NCBI RefSeq assembly: GCF_900114705.1
Contig: NZ_FOTW01000013.1
Span: 62,001 to 126,000, forward strand
Direction: 5' to 3'
DNA: 64,000 nucleotides
Source of the DNA: Rugamonas rubra
GTDB taxonomy: Bacteria > Pseudomonadota > Gammaproteobacteria > Burkholderiales > Burkholderiaceae_D
Under the pieces are notes generated by a model. The model saw only the letters and a program-made list of their open reading frames with translations, did not search any database and was not told the origin of the DNA. Positions 25,073 to 33,065 of this stretch are shown here, piece by piece; the first letter of the stretch is position 1; the number at the start of each line of letters is the position of its first letter. The translations under genes were made by a program, and so were the position numbers.

Positions 25073-27583
25073 ATGGCGAACAATACGGAACAAGCGGCCG
25101 CGCTGGTCGCGGACGGGCTGAAGCTCGGCCTGGGCCGCGTCTTCGGCGACGCCGAGGCGCGCGGCGCCAAGGCCAAGAAGGCGGCCGAGCAGCTGGCCAA
25201 GACGGCCGGCGAGGCGGACCGCCAGGTGAAGGGCCTGCGCTTGCAGGCGCAGGGCTACGAGCGCATCGGCGCGAGTATGAAGGAGGGCAAGGAGGCGCTG
25301 GGCGAGCTGTCCACCCTGGGCAAGGCGGTGATGGGGGCGGTGAACGCCTCGGCCGAGTACCAGGTGTCGGTGCGGGCGATCGCCAACGAGGCCGGCGCCA
25401 GCGGCGCGGCCGGCGAGGCGCGCGTGGCGGCGCGGCTGGCGCTGGAGGCGCGCCAGGCCGGCGTCAACAGCAACGAGCTGGCCGGCGCGGTCGGCAAGAT
25501 GATCAACCCCCACCTCGATGGCAAGCAGGCACTGGACATGGCGCCGCTGTTGACGCGCTTCGCGGTGGGCCAGGGCGTGTCGATGGACGACAGCGCCAAG
25601 TTGATGGGCGCGCTGGCGCAGCAGGCCAACATCAACTCGCCGGCCGAGATGCGCCAGGCGCTCAACGGCATCGTCGACATGGGCCAGCGCAACAAGGTCG
25701 ACCTGGGCGCGCTGGCCAAGACCATGCCGGCCCTGCTGGCCGAGATGAACAAGCTGGGCGTGCACGGCCAGGCGGCGCCGCAGCGGCTGGCGTCCATGCT
25801 GGAGCGCAGCCTGAAGACGGCCGACTCGCCCGAGGCGGCGGCCAGGGAGGTCAAGGAACAACTGGTGAAGCTGCGCGAGCAGGCGCGCGGCAAGGACAAG
25901 AAGACCGGCCAGGCCGTGTCGGTCGACACGGCGGCCTCGCTGGCGCGCGCCCGGGCGCAGCTGGACAAGGTGGCGCCGGCCGCCGCGGCACAGCCGGTCG
26001 AGGAGCATCTCGACAAGGACTTTGGCGACGCGCGCAGCAGCTCCAAGAACAAGTGGGGCGCCTTGGACGCCGCCTCGGGCCAGCTGCTCATCAACGTCGG
26101 CGACGCGCTGCGGCCCTACAGCGACAAGGTGGCCGTGGTGCTGACCGACCTGAGCAACGGCGCCGCCGAGCTGGCCAAGGCCTGGCCCAACGTGACGGCG
26201 GGACTGGTGGGCGTGGTGGGCGCGCTCGCCGCCTACAAGCTGGCAAAAAGCGGCGTCGACATGGCGCGCGGCACCGGCGAGGTTCTGCTCGGCGGCATCT
26301 TCGGCCGGAAGAAGAAGGCGGCCGGCGCGGCCGGCGCCGGCGAAGACGAGGCGGCAAAGAGCGGCGGCGTGCAGCGCGTCTACGTGACCAACTGGCCGGT
26401 CGGGAAGTGCTGTGGCGGCGGTGATGGCGACGGCGGCGATGGCGGCGATGGCGCCGACGCGTCCGGCCCGGAGGACGGCGACGGCGAGCGCCAGGGCAAT
26501 AAGAAGAAGCGGCGTACGGGCGGCTTGCGCCGCATGCGCCGGCGCGCCGCCGTCCGGCTCGGCCGCATGGGGCGCGGCGTGGCGGCGCTGGGCCGGCGCG
26601 CGCTCGGTTTGGGCGGTCGGGTGTTTGGCGGCATCGGCCGCAGCGCCATGAGGGCGGCCCGTGCCACGGCCGGCGGCCTTGGCCGCCTCGGTCGCGGCGC
26701 CGCCGGCTTGGGACGGGGCGCGCTCAGCCTGGGTCGCAGCGCGGCCGGCAGCATCGGGCGCAATGCGGCCAGCCTGGGACGGGGCGCGCTGCGTCTGGGC
26801 CGGGGCGCCGCCGGCGTGGGCGGACGCTTGTTGGGCCGCGTCGGCGGTGCCGCCGCGTTGTCGCTGCGCTCGGCGGCCGGTGCGGCGGGCGGCTTGGCGG
26901 GGCGCCTCGCGCCGTACGCGGGCCGGCTGGGCGGCGCGGCGGCAATGGCCGGCGGCGCGCTGCAGGCCTATCAAACCTACCGCGACGCCAAGACCAAGGG
27001 CCAGAAGGCGGAGGGCTACGGCGGCGCCGCCGGCGCACTGGCCGGTGGCATGCTCGGCGCGAAGGTTGGCGCGGCGATCGGCACGGTCGCCGGCCCGTTC
27101 GGCATACTGGCTGGCGCCGCCGTGGTGGGTGCGCTGGGTGCTTGGGGTGGCGAGAAATGGGTGGGGGCTGCGGCCAAGGCGCTGTTTGGCGACAAGAAGC
27201 CCGAGCCGAAAGCCAGTACCGCCACAGGCGCCGCAGCCGGCTTGACGGCGCCGTGGCAGCTTGGCCAAGCCGGCCCGGCGAACGGTCCTCTGCCTGGCGG
27301 CGCGCCGGAGGCGCTGGCCGCCGCCGCCCGCGCGGCGGCGGTGCAGAGCGCCTTGCAGGGCGTGCTGCAGAATCCGCCGGCGGCACTGCTGCGTGGTCCT
27401 CCGGCGCCGCCGGCCGCCGCGCCCGCCATCCACTTCGCGCCGGCCATCACGGTCACGGTGCAGGGCGACGTCAAGGAACCGGCATCGATCGCGCGCGAGC
27501 TGATGCCGCATCTGCAGCGCTTGATGGACGAGCTGCGCGCCGGCCAGGCGCGCACCGCGCTGTTCGACGGCGTACACGTTTAA
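25073..27583 (+). CDS. Tail tape measure protein
   Basis: 836 residues. Helical N-terminal part (AEQLAKTAGEADRQVKGLRL), a TP901-like core (VSVRAIANEAGASGAAGEAR, MINPHLDGKQALDMAPLLTR), hydrophobic helices (GLVGVVGALAAYKLAKSG), and the motif VYVTNWPVGKCCGG found in P2-like tape measures. Residues about 476-620 are Arg/Gly/Leu-rich with repeats like GRGALSLGRSAAGSIGR. The C-terminus holds a beta part near AIHFAPAITVTVQGDVKEP. It sets tail length; at 0.15 nm per residue about 125 nm, a rough estimate. Two bases after it begin the next ribosome site. Confidence 0.9.
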   Translation: MANNTEQAAALVADGLKLGLGRVFGDAEARGAKAKKAAEQLAKTAGEADRQVKGLRLQAQGYERIGASMKEGKEALGELSTLGKAVMGAVNASAEYQVSVRAIANEAGASGAAGEARVAARLALEARQAGVNSNELAGAVGKMINPHLDGKQALDMAPLLTRFAVGQGVSMDDSAKLMGALAQQANINSPAEMRQALNGIVDMGQRNKVDLGALAKTMPALLAEMNKLGVHGQAAPQRLASMLERSLKTADSPEAAAREVKEQLVKLREQARGKDKKTGQAVSVDTAASLARARAQLDKVAPAAAAQPVEEHLDKDFGDARSSSKNKWGALDAASGQLLINVGDALRPYSDKVAVVLTDLSNGAAELAKAWPNVTAGLVGVVGALAAYKLAKSGVDMARGTGEVLLGGIFGRKKKAAGAAGAGEDEAAKSGGVQRVYVTNWPVGKCCGGGDGDGGDGGDGADASGPEDGDGERQGNKKKRRTGGLRRMRRRAAVRLGRMGRGVAALGRRALGLGGRVFGGIGRSAMRAARATAGGLGRLGRGAAGLGRGALSLGRSAAGSIGRNAASLGRGALRLGRGAAGVGGRLLGRVGGAAALSLRSAAGAAGGLAGRLAPYAGRLGGAAAMAGGALQAYQTYRDAKTKGQKAEGYGGAAGALAGGMLGAKVGAAIGTVAGPFGILAGAAVVGALGAWGGEKWVGAAAKALFGDKKPEPKASTATGAAAGLTAPWQLGQAGPANGPLPGGAPEALAAAARAAAVQSALQGVLQNPPAALLRGPPAPPAAAPAIHFAPAITVTVQGDVKEPASIARELMPHLQRLMDELRAGQARTALFDGVHV

Positions 27584-27592
27584 GGAGCAATC

Positions 27593-28474
27593 ATGGATGT
27601 CAAAGAGTTGGTCAATCGGGCCACCAGCGAGATCGGCCGCGCCACCGAAAGGGCGCGCCGGGTCGAGCAGCTGGTGGATGGAAAAATCGCCCAGGCGGGC
27701 AAGCTGGCGGCGCTGGCCGTCGGCCACATCGAGCACGCCACGGCGCTGGTCAAGAGCGCCACGGCGACGATGAACCGCGTGCTGCCGCTGCTCGACGGCG
27801 CCGTGGTCGAGCGCGGCCTGGCCATGTTGGGCAGCGCCGCCGGCAAGCTCATCAACAGCAAGGTGGCGCTGGTCAAGGCGGCAGCCGCCAAGCTGGCCGG
27901 CGCGGTGGGTGGCCTGCGCAAGGCCTTAACCGCGCTGACGGGCTTGGGCGGCAAGGCGCCGGCGCCGGTGGCGGCGGCGCTGTCCTCGCTGGGCCTGAAG
28001 AGCAAGGGGGAGGGCGCGGCCGGCGAGGCGGCCGGCGCGGCGGCGGACGCCACGGCTGCCACGCCGCACATGCTGGTGCTGAGCGCGGAGGACGGTTCGA
28101 GCTACAGCTTCGGCCTGTCCAACGCCAGCTTCCAGGGCCTCAAGCGGCAGACCAACTACACGGTCGCCGCGCAGGAGCGGCTGAACCGGCAGGACGCGCT
28201 GCAGGCGGTGGGCAAGGGCGGCGAGTCGCTGTCGCTGAACGGCGTGATCTTCACCACGCTCAACACCGGCCGCAAGGAGCTCGACAAGCTGCGCGCCATC
28301 GGCGGCGCCACCCGGCCGCTGCTGCTGACCACCGGCTACGGCGAGGTGCTGGGCCGCTGGTACATGGTGTCGCTGTCGGAGGAGCAGGACGGTCTGCTGG
28401 CCAACGGCGCGGCGCGCAAACAAACCTTCTCGATGGAGTTCAAACGCTATGGCGACGATTATCAGAACCTGTGA
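27593..28474 (+). CDS. Tail protein U with long helical N-terminal extension
   Basis: 293 residues. The C-terminal 140 residues match P2 gpU: FGLSNASFQGLKRQTNYTVA, GGESLSLNGVIFTTLNTGRK, LRAIGGATRPLLLTTGYGEV and a final FSMEFKRYGDD. P2 gpU has about 160 residues; here about 150 helical, Ala/Lys-rich residues come first (RATSEIGRATERARRVEQLV). The extra helix may bind tape measure or chaperone. The 3' end overlaps gpX by 26 bases. Confidence 0.85.
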   Translation: MDVKELVNRATSEIGRATERARRVEQLVDGKIAQAGKLAALAVGHIEHATALVKSATATMNRVLPLLDGAVVERGLAMLGSAAGKLINSKVALVKAAAAKLAGAVGGLRKALTALTGLGGKAPAPVAAALSSLGLKSKGEGAAGEAAGAAADATAATPHMLVLSAEDGSSYSFGLSNASFQGLKRQTNYTVAAQERLNRQDALQAVGKGGESLSLNGVIFTTLNTGRKELDKLRAIGGATRPLLLTTGYGEVLGRWYMVSLSEEQDGLLANGAARKQTFSMEFKRYGDDYQNL

Positions 28475-28655
28475 CGGCGACGTGCTCGACACGATCTGCC
28501 AGGACCACTACGGCTTCGTGGCCGGCAGCGTGGAGGCGGTGTACGCCGCCAATCCCGGCCTGGCGGCGCAGCCGCAGCCGTTCGCCGCCGGCCTGACGAT
28601 GCTGCTGCCGGCGCTGCCGGCGCGGCGCAGCGACGTGATCCAGCTGTGGAATTGA
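28449..28655 (+). CDS. Tail protein X (LysM-like)
   Basis: 68 residues. A LysM-like pattern is clear: TCDGDVLDTICQDHYGFVAG, then YAANPGLAAQPQPFAAGLTM and final LP. gpX proteins sit between the tube end and the spike hub and may bind peptidoglycan. Starts inside the gpU gene, 9 bases before gpD begins. Confidence 0.92.
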   Translation: MATIIRTCDGDVLDTICQDHYGFVAGSVEAVYAANPGLAAQPQPFAAGLTMLLPALPARRSDVIQLWN

Positions 28656-28664
28656 GGAGGGCGC

Positions 28665-29708
28665 ATGCGAGCCGAATTTGACATCGTCGCCAACGGGCAG
28701 AACATCACCGACCTGCTGCGCGACCGCCTGCTGGAGCTGCACCTGAGCGACAAGACCGGCCTGGAGGCGGACACCTGCGAGATCCGCCTCGACGACCGGG
28801 GCGGCAAGCTGGCCCTGCCGGCCAAGGGTGCCACCCTGGCCATCTCGCTGGGCTGGGCCGGCCAGGGCTTGAACCTGCTGGGCAGCTTCAAGATCGACGA
28901 GGTGGTGATGGAGGGGCCGCCGGCCTGCGTGATCATCCGTGGCAAGGGCGCCGACCTGCGGCAGAGCGCCAAGAGCCAGCGCCACGCCGGTTACGAGAAG
29001 ACTACGCTGGCGGCCGTTGTCGCCACGGTGGCGGCGCGCCACGGCTGGCGCGCGGTGTGCGAGGTAAAGGCGGCGGTGGCGCGGCTCGACCAGGTTGGCG
29101 AGAGCGATCTGCACTTCCTCACGCGGCTGGCGCGGCTGCACGGCGCCACCGCCACCGTCAAGAACGGCGCCTTGCTGGTGCTGCCGCGCGGCGCCGGCAA
29201 GACGGCCAGCGGAGCGCTGCCGCCCAAGCTGGTGTTGCGCGCCGAGCAGCTGACGCGCTACAGCTTCACCTTCGCCGACCGCAGCGGTTTCGACTCGGTC
29301 AAGACCGGCTCGCACGACGCCGGCCAGGCCAAGCTGGTCGAGCAGGAGGTGGCCAATCCGGCGCCGGGGCCGGACGGCGGCGCCGTGCACAGCGACCGCC
29401 ATCCCTACGCCGACGCGGCCACCGCCAAGGCGGCCGCACAGTCGCGCATGACGGCGCTGAACCGCGCCACCGCCAGCGGCACGCTGAACCTGATGGGGCG
29501 GGCCGACATCGGCGCCGAACGCATCATCGGCATCGCCGGGCTGAAGCCGGAGGTGGACGGCGACTACCTGGTCGAGTCGGTCAGCCACAGCTACGCGCAC
29601 GACTCCTGGCGCATGCAGGTCGTGCTCAACGCCGGCAACCTGGGCAAGGCCAAGGCGGGGCAGGGGCCGCGCGCGGCGGGAAACAAGGAGTTGGTGGCCG
29701 CCGGATAG
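28665..29708 (+). CDS. Tail hub protein D (late control D family)
   Basis: 347 residues. GAGGAGGGCGC precedes ATG 28665. Family features: ADTCEIRLDDRGGKLALPAK, an early GWAGQGLNLLGSFKIDEV, ESDLHFLTRLARLHGATATV, and the C-terminal PEVDGDYLVESVSHSYAHDSW. It is the baseplate hub that holds the spike (the gp27 equivalent) and ends the structural part of the operon, as in P2. Confidence 0.92.
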   Translation: MRAEFDIVANGQNITDLLRDRLLELHLSDKTGLEADTCEIRLDDRGGKLALPAKGATLAISLGWAGQGLNLLGSFKIDEVVMEGPPACVIIRGKGADLRQSAKSQRHAGYEKTTLAAVVATVAARHGWRAVCEVKAAVARLDQVGESDLHFLTRLARLHGATATVKNGALLVLPRGAGKTASGALPPKLVLRAEQLTRYSFTFADRSGFDSVKTGSHDAGQAKLVEQEVANPAPGPDGGAVHSDRHPYADAATAKAAAQSRMTALNRATASGTLNLMGRADIGAERIIGIAGLKPEVDGDYLVESVSHSYAHDSWRMQVVLNAGNLGKAKAGQGPRAAGNKELVAAG

Positions 29709-29795
29709 CGTCGGCGCCCGCCCGTGCCGCCCGCCCGTGCCTGTCCGACGCTGGCCCGCAGTTGGGCTCCTACCCACTCATTGAAAGGAAAACTC

Positions 29796-30158
29796 ATGGC
29801 TGAACCCGCAAGTTCGACGGCCTCCATCGCCATCGCCGCCGGCACCATCACCCTCAGCGGCTCGGTGTTCGGCGTGCAGTACGACGCGCTGCTGGCCGGT
29901 TTTTTTGGCGGCCTGGTGTCGCTTTCCTACCTGCCGCCGATGTCGGCGCCGAAGATCGTCGGCACCGTGGCCGGCTCGGCGCTGCTGGCCGGTTTCTTCG
30001 CGCCGGTCATCGCGGTGGCGGCGCTGCATTACCTGCCCTGGCTGCAAGGCGTGGGCGACTTCACCCGCATCGCCGGCGGCGCCGCGCTCGGCATCGCCGC
30101 CCAGGTGCTGATCCCGGCCGGCTTGAAGCGGCTGCGCTCCTTCATTGGAGGTCAGTGA
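29796..30158 (+). CDS. Putative holin (multi-pass membrane protein)
   Basis: 120 residues from ATG 29796 (AAAGGAAAACTC). Three or four hydrophobic segments are seen (SIAIAAGTITLSGSVFGV, LLAGFFGGLVSLSYLP, SALLAGFFAPVIAVAALHYL, AALGIAAQVLIPAGL). Small size and the place before the lysozyme point to a holin or a partner of one. Its stop overlaps the next start. Confidence 0.7.
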   Translation: MAEPASSTASIAIAAGTITLSGSVFGVQYDALLAGFFGGLVSLSYLPPMSAPKIVGTVAGSALLAGFFAPVIAVAALHYLPWLQGVGDFTRIAGGAALGIAAQVLIPAGLKRLRSFIGGQ

Positions 30159-30430
30159 TGCTGCTGGCTATTTACCTGGGCGCGGCCACGCTGATCCTCT
30201 GCAAGGGCCTGTTCTTCACCATCAACCACATGGGACGCCACACCACGCTGCGCAGCCGGCTGGCCTGGCTGCTGCTGACCACGGCCGCGCTGGACGTGGT
30301 GATTAGCCCGGCCTTTGAGCGCACGCCATCGCCATCATTGGGCGGCGTCGCGCTGGTGGTGGCGCTGGCCTGCTATGTGCTGCCGCAGCGCCGTCCCATG
30401 TCATTCAACGATCGAAAGGATGCACCATGA
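30158..30430 (+). CDS. Small membrane protein of the lysis cassette
   Basis: 90 residues from ATG 30158 with GGAGGTCAGTG before it; GTG 30155 is one codon earlier. Three hydrophobic segments (LAIYLGAATLILCKGLFFT, LAWLLLTTAALDVVIS, VALVVALACYVLP) and a basic loop. No family named. It overlaps both neighbours (GTGATG and ATGA), so the three membrane genes and the lysozyme are coupled. Could be an antiholin or second holin. Confidence 0.68.
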   Translation: MLLAIYLGAATLILCKGLFFTINHMGRHTTLRSRLAWLLLTTAALDVVISPAFERTPSPSLGGVALVVALACYVLPQRRPMSFNDRKDAP

Positions 30431-30900
30431 TTTTGTCTTTGTTGTCCATGCTGGGCGGCGGGCTGCTGCGCCTGCTTCCCGAGCTGTTCGGCTTCCTGCA
30501 CAAGAAGACCGACAACGCCCACGAGCTGGCCATGTTGGAGCGCCAGTTCCAGTTGGAGCAGAGCCGCGCCGCCAGCCAGCAGGCGCTGGTGGAGTATCGC
30601 GGCGGCGTCGAGGAGACGCTGGCCCTGCTCGACGCGCAGAAGGACGCGCTGGCCGGCCAGATGCAGCCACTCGGCATCTGGTGGGCCGATGCGCTGAACT
30701 TCCTCGTGCGGCCGTTGGCCACCTACTACGTGCTGCTGTTGTACGGCCTGGCCAAGCTGGCCATGTTCATGGTGGCGCAGCGCGCCGGCATCGGCGGCTG
30801 GGAGGCGATCTTGAAAATTTACGACGCCGAGGACCGCGCCATCCTGTCCGGCGTCCTGGCGTTCTGGTTCGTCGGACGCGTGTTCGACAAGCGCAAATGA
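30427..30900 (+). CDS. 3TM holin-like protein
   Basis: 157 residues. A short hydrophobic start (LSLLSMLGGGLLRLLPELFG), a coiled coil (ELAMLERQFQLEQSRAASQQ), then PLGIWWADALNFLVRPLATY and two hydrophobic helices, ending with VFDKRK. The layout resembles the 3TM holin family known from gene transfer agents. ATGA overlap with the gene before, and the lysozyme begins inside its end. Confidence 0.72.
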   Translation: MILSLLSMLGGGLLRLLPELFGFLHKKTDNAHELAMLERQFQLEQSRAASQQALVEYRGGVEETLALLDAQKDALAGQMQPLGIWWADALNFLVRPLATYYVLLLYGLAKLAMFMVAQRAGIGGWEAILKIYDAEDRAILSGVLAFWFVGRVFDKRK

Positions 30901-31388
30901 GCGCCGCGCTCATCGGGGACGGCGCCGCGCTGCCGATGGCGCTGCGGCTGATCCGCGCCTTCGAGGGCTGCCGCCTGCACGCCTACCGCGACATGGTCGG
31001 CGTGTGGACCATCGGCTGGGGCGAAACGCTGGACGTGAGGGAGGGCATGGTGTGGAGCCAGGAGCGGGCCGACGAGGTGCTGCGGCGGCGCGTGGCGCAG
31101 TTTCAGTTGGCGGTGCTGCGGCGCTGTCCGGCGCTGCATTTGGAGCCGCCGGCTCGGTTGGCCGCCTGCACTTCGCTGGCCTACAACGTGGGCCTGGGCG
31201 CGTTTGGCGCCAGCTCGGTGTGCCGCCACATCGCGCGCCAGGAGTTCGACGCGGCGGCCGATAGCTTCTTGTTGTGGAACAAGGCCGGCGGCGCGGTGGT
31301 GGCGGGCTTGACGCGGCGGCGCCAGGCCGAGCGGGCGCTGTTTGTGCAGGCGGGGGCGCCGGCCTTGCGCGGTGGCGTGGTGGCTTGA
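30897..31388 (+). CDS. T4-type lysozyme (GH24 endolysin)
   Basis: 163 residues from ATG 30897, overlapping the stop of the holin-like gene. The catalytic Glu23-8-Asp32-5-Thr38 triad is intact (FEGCRLHAYRD, GVWTIGWG). There is no signal peptide, so it depends on a holin. Cuts the glycan chain of peptidoglycan to free the particles. No spanin gene is recognised, unless nested in these frames. It ends the tailocin operon. Confidence 0.93.
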   Translation: MSAALIGDGAALPMALRLIRAFEGCRLHAYRDMVGVWTIGWGETLDVREGMVWSQERADEVLRRRVAQFQLAVLRRCPALHLEPPARLAACTSLAYNVGLGAFGASSVCRHIARQEFDAAADSFLLWNKAGGAVVAGLTRRRQAERALFVQAGAPALRGGVVA

Positions 31389-31417
31389 TTGAGCGTTGAC
31401 CCCGCACCCCGGACGCC

Positions 31418-31447
31418 GGGGTCAGACCCCGTACGGGGTCTGACCCC
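31418..31447. repeat. Dispersed palindrome, copy 4
   Basis: A perfect 30-base palindrome: GGGGTCAGACCCCGT followed by its reverse complement. It closes the tailocin operon, in the 101-base gap before the convergent U32 gene, where it could end transcription from both sides (CTTTCAGCC follows). Confidence 0.9.
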
Positions 31448-31489
31448 TTTCAGCCGCCTTGCGGGTTAAGGCGCGGCTTTGTCGATGAG

Positions 31490-32854
31490 CTACAGCATGC
31501 GCGCCAGCAGCGCCTTGTCGTAGCGCTGGTCGAGGGCAATGCGGACGCGGTGGCCGCTGCCCGGCGCCACCTCGATGGCGCTGCCGTCGAGCGCGCGCAT
31601 CTGCTCGATGCGCACCATCTGGTTGCCGCTCGGGTGGATCACCTCCAGCTGGTCGCCGACGGCGAAGCGGTTCTTGACGTCGATCTCGGCCCAGCCGTCC
31701 TGCACGCCCTGCACGTCGCCGACGTACTGGCTGCGGTGCAGCTCGGAGGCGCCGGCCATGTAGTTCTGGTGGTCCTGGGTGTGGTGGCGCTCGTAGAAGC
31801 CGTCGGTGTAGCCACGGTTGGCCAGGCCTTGCAGCTGGCCCAGCAGGTCCATATTGAAGGGCCGGCCGGCGACGGCGTCGTCGATGGCGTGGCGGTAGAC
31901 CTGGGCGGTGCGCGCGGCGTAATACAGCGACTTGGTGCGGCCTTCGATCTTCAGCGAGTCGACGCCGATCTTGACCAGGCGCTCGATGTGCTCGACGGCG
32001 CGCAAGTCCTTCGAGTTCATGATGTAGGTGCCGTGCTCGTCCTCCATGATCGGCATCAGCTGGCCGGGCCGCTCGGCCTCCTCGATCAGGTAGGCGCGGT
32101 CGGCCAGCGGGTGGCGCTTGATGTCGCCCATCGCCGAGAACGACTCGTCGGCCTCGTTGAGCGCCTGGCGGTAGTTGAAGCCGATGGTCTCGGGGGCGAT
32201 GCGGGCCAGGTCGCCGCTGGCGTCCTCGTCGGCGTTCATCACCTTGTAGTCCCAGCGACAGGAATTGGTGCAACTGCCTTGGTTGGGGTCGCGGTGGTTG
32301 AAGTAGCCCGACAGCAGGCAGCGGCCGGAGTAGGCGATGCACAGGGCGCCGTGGACGAACACCTCCAGCTCCATCTCGGGGCAGGTCTGGCGGATTTCCT
32401 CGATCTCGTCGAGCGACAGCTCGCGCGACAGGATCACCCGGGTCAGGCCCATGCGGTGCCAGAACTTGACGTCGGCCCAGTTGACGGCGTTGGCCTGCAC
32501 CGACAGGTGGACCGGCATGTCCGGCCACTTGTCGCGCACCATCATGATCAGGCCGGGATCGGCCATGATCAGCGCGTCCGGCTTCATGGCCAGGACCGGT
32601 TCCATGTCGCGCAGATAGGTCTTGAGCTTGGAGTTGTGGGCGAAGATGTTGCTTGCGACGAAGAACTGCTTGCCGCGCGCGTGGGCCTGGGCGATGCCCT
32701 GCTCCAGCACTTCGGCGCGGGAGAATTCATTGTTGCGCACGCGCAGGCTGTAGCGCGGCTGGCCGGCGTAGACGGCGTCGGCGCCGAAGTCGAAGGCGGC
32801 GTGCATTTTTGCCAGGGAACCGGCCGGCAAGAGTAATTCTGGAGCGCGAAGCAT
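31490..32854 (-). CDS. trhP: U32 family protein, tRNA uridine 5-hydroxylation (TrhP-like)
   Basis: 454 residues, the length of E. coli TrhP (YegQ). The U32 signature with cysteines is present (ELEVFVHGALCIAYSGRCLL, then HRDPNQGSCTNSCRWDY), giving the ligands of an Fe-S cluster. TrhP uses prephenate to make 5-hydroxyuridine at the tRNA wobble position; older annotation is collagenase-like peptidase. A C-terminal beta-barrel domain follows (FAVGDQLEVIHPSGNQMVRI). The start at 32854 opens with the usual LRAPELLLPAGSL. Not part of the tailocin. Confidence 0.88.
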   Translation of the reverse strand: MLRAPELLLPAGSLAKMHAAFDFGADAVYAGQPRYSLRVRNNEFSRAEVLEQGIAQAHARGKQFFVASNIFAHNSKLKTYLRDMEPVLAMKPDALIMADPGLIMMVRDKWPDMPVHLSVQANAVNWADVKFWHRMGLTRVILSRELSLDEIEEIRQTCPEMELEVFVHGALCIAYSGRCLLSGYFNHRDPNQGSCTNSCRWDYKVMNADEDASGDLARIAPETIGFNYRQALNEADESFSAMGDIKRHPLADRAYLIEEAERPGQLMPIMEDEHGTYIMNSKDLRAVEHIERLVKIGVDSLKIEGRTKSLYYAARTAQVYRHAIDDAVAGRPFNMDLLGQLQGLANRGYTDGFYERHHTQDHQNYMAGASELHRSQYVGDVQGVQDGWAEIDVKNRFAVGDQLEVIHPSGNQMVRIEQMRALDGSAIEVAPGSGHRVRIALDQRYDKALLARML

Positions 32855-33065
32855 AAGTGGCTTTCAATAAAACGCGAAAAATCGAGTATTTTAGGCGGCG
32901 TAGCGGGTGGATAGCCATGCTTTGTGGCTTTGCGGATTAACATAGATCAAGTTGCTGTAAAAAATAATTGCCAAGACTTTGATCGTTCGGCTAGTATTAA
33001 TTAAGGCGCAACACATGCGCCTGCGTCGCTCGGACGGTTCCGGGCGCTTACGTGAAGACCATTCC

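Larger units (their letters stand above)
11254..31388 (+). mobile_element. R-type tailocin (headless contractile phage-tail) locus
   Basis: All tail genes of a P2-like contractile phage are present in one direction (terminator-like protein, V, W, J, I, fibre, sheath FI, tube FII, E/E', tape measure, U, X, D), with holin-like proteins, lysozyme and an S24 repressor. There is no terminase, portal, capsid, scaffold, head completion, integrase, excisionase or replication gene in 20 kb, and no gap large enough to hold them. The borders are ordinary chromosomal genes, and no flanking direct repeat was noticed. This is the layout of a domesticated tail used to kill competitors, released by lysis. 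A decayed prophage is less likely, because every tail gene looks intact. Confidence 0.88.

Noticed and set aside
11254..31388. A complete inducible prophage
   Set aside because: No integrase, terminase, portal, capsid or replication gene, and no flanking direct repeats were seen.
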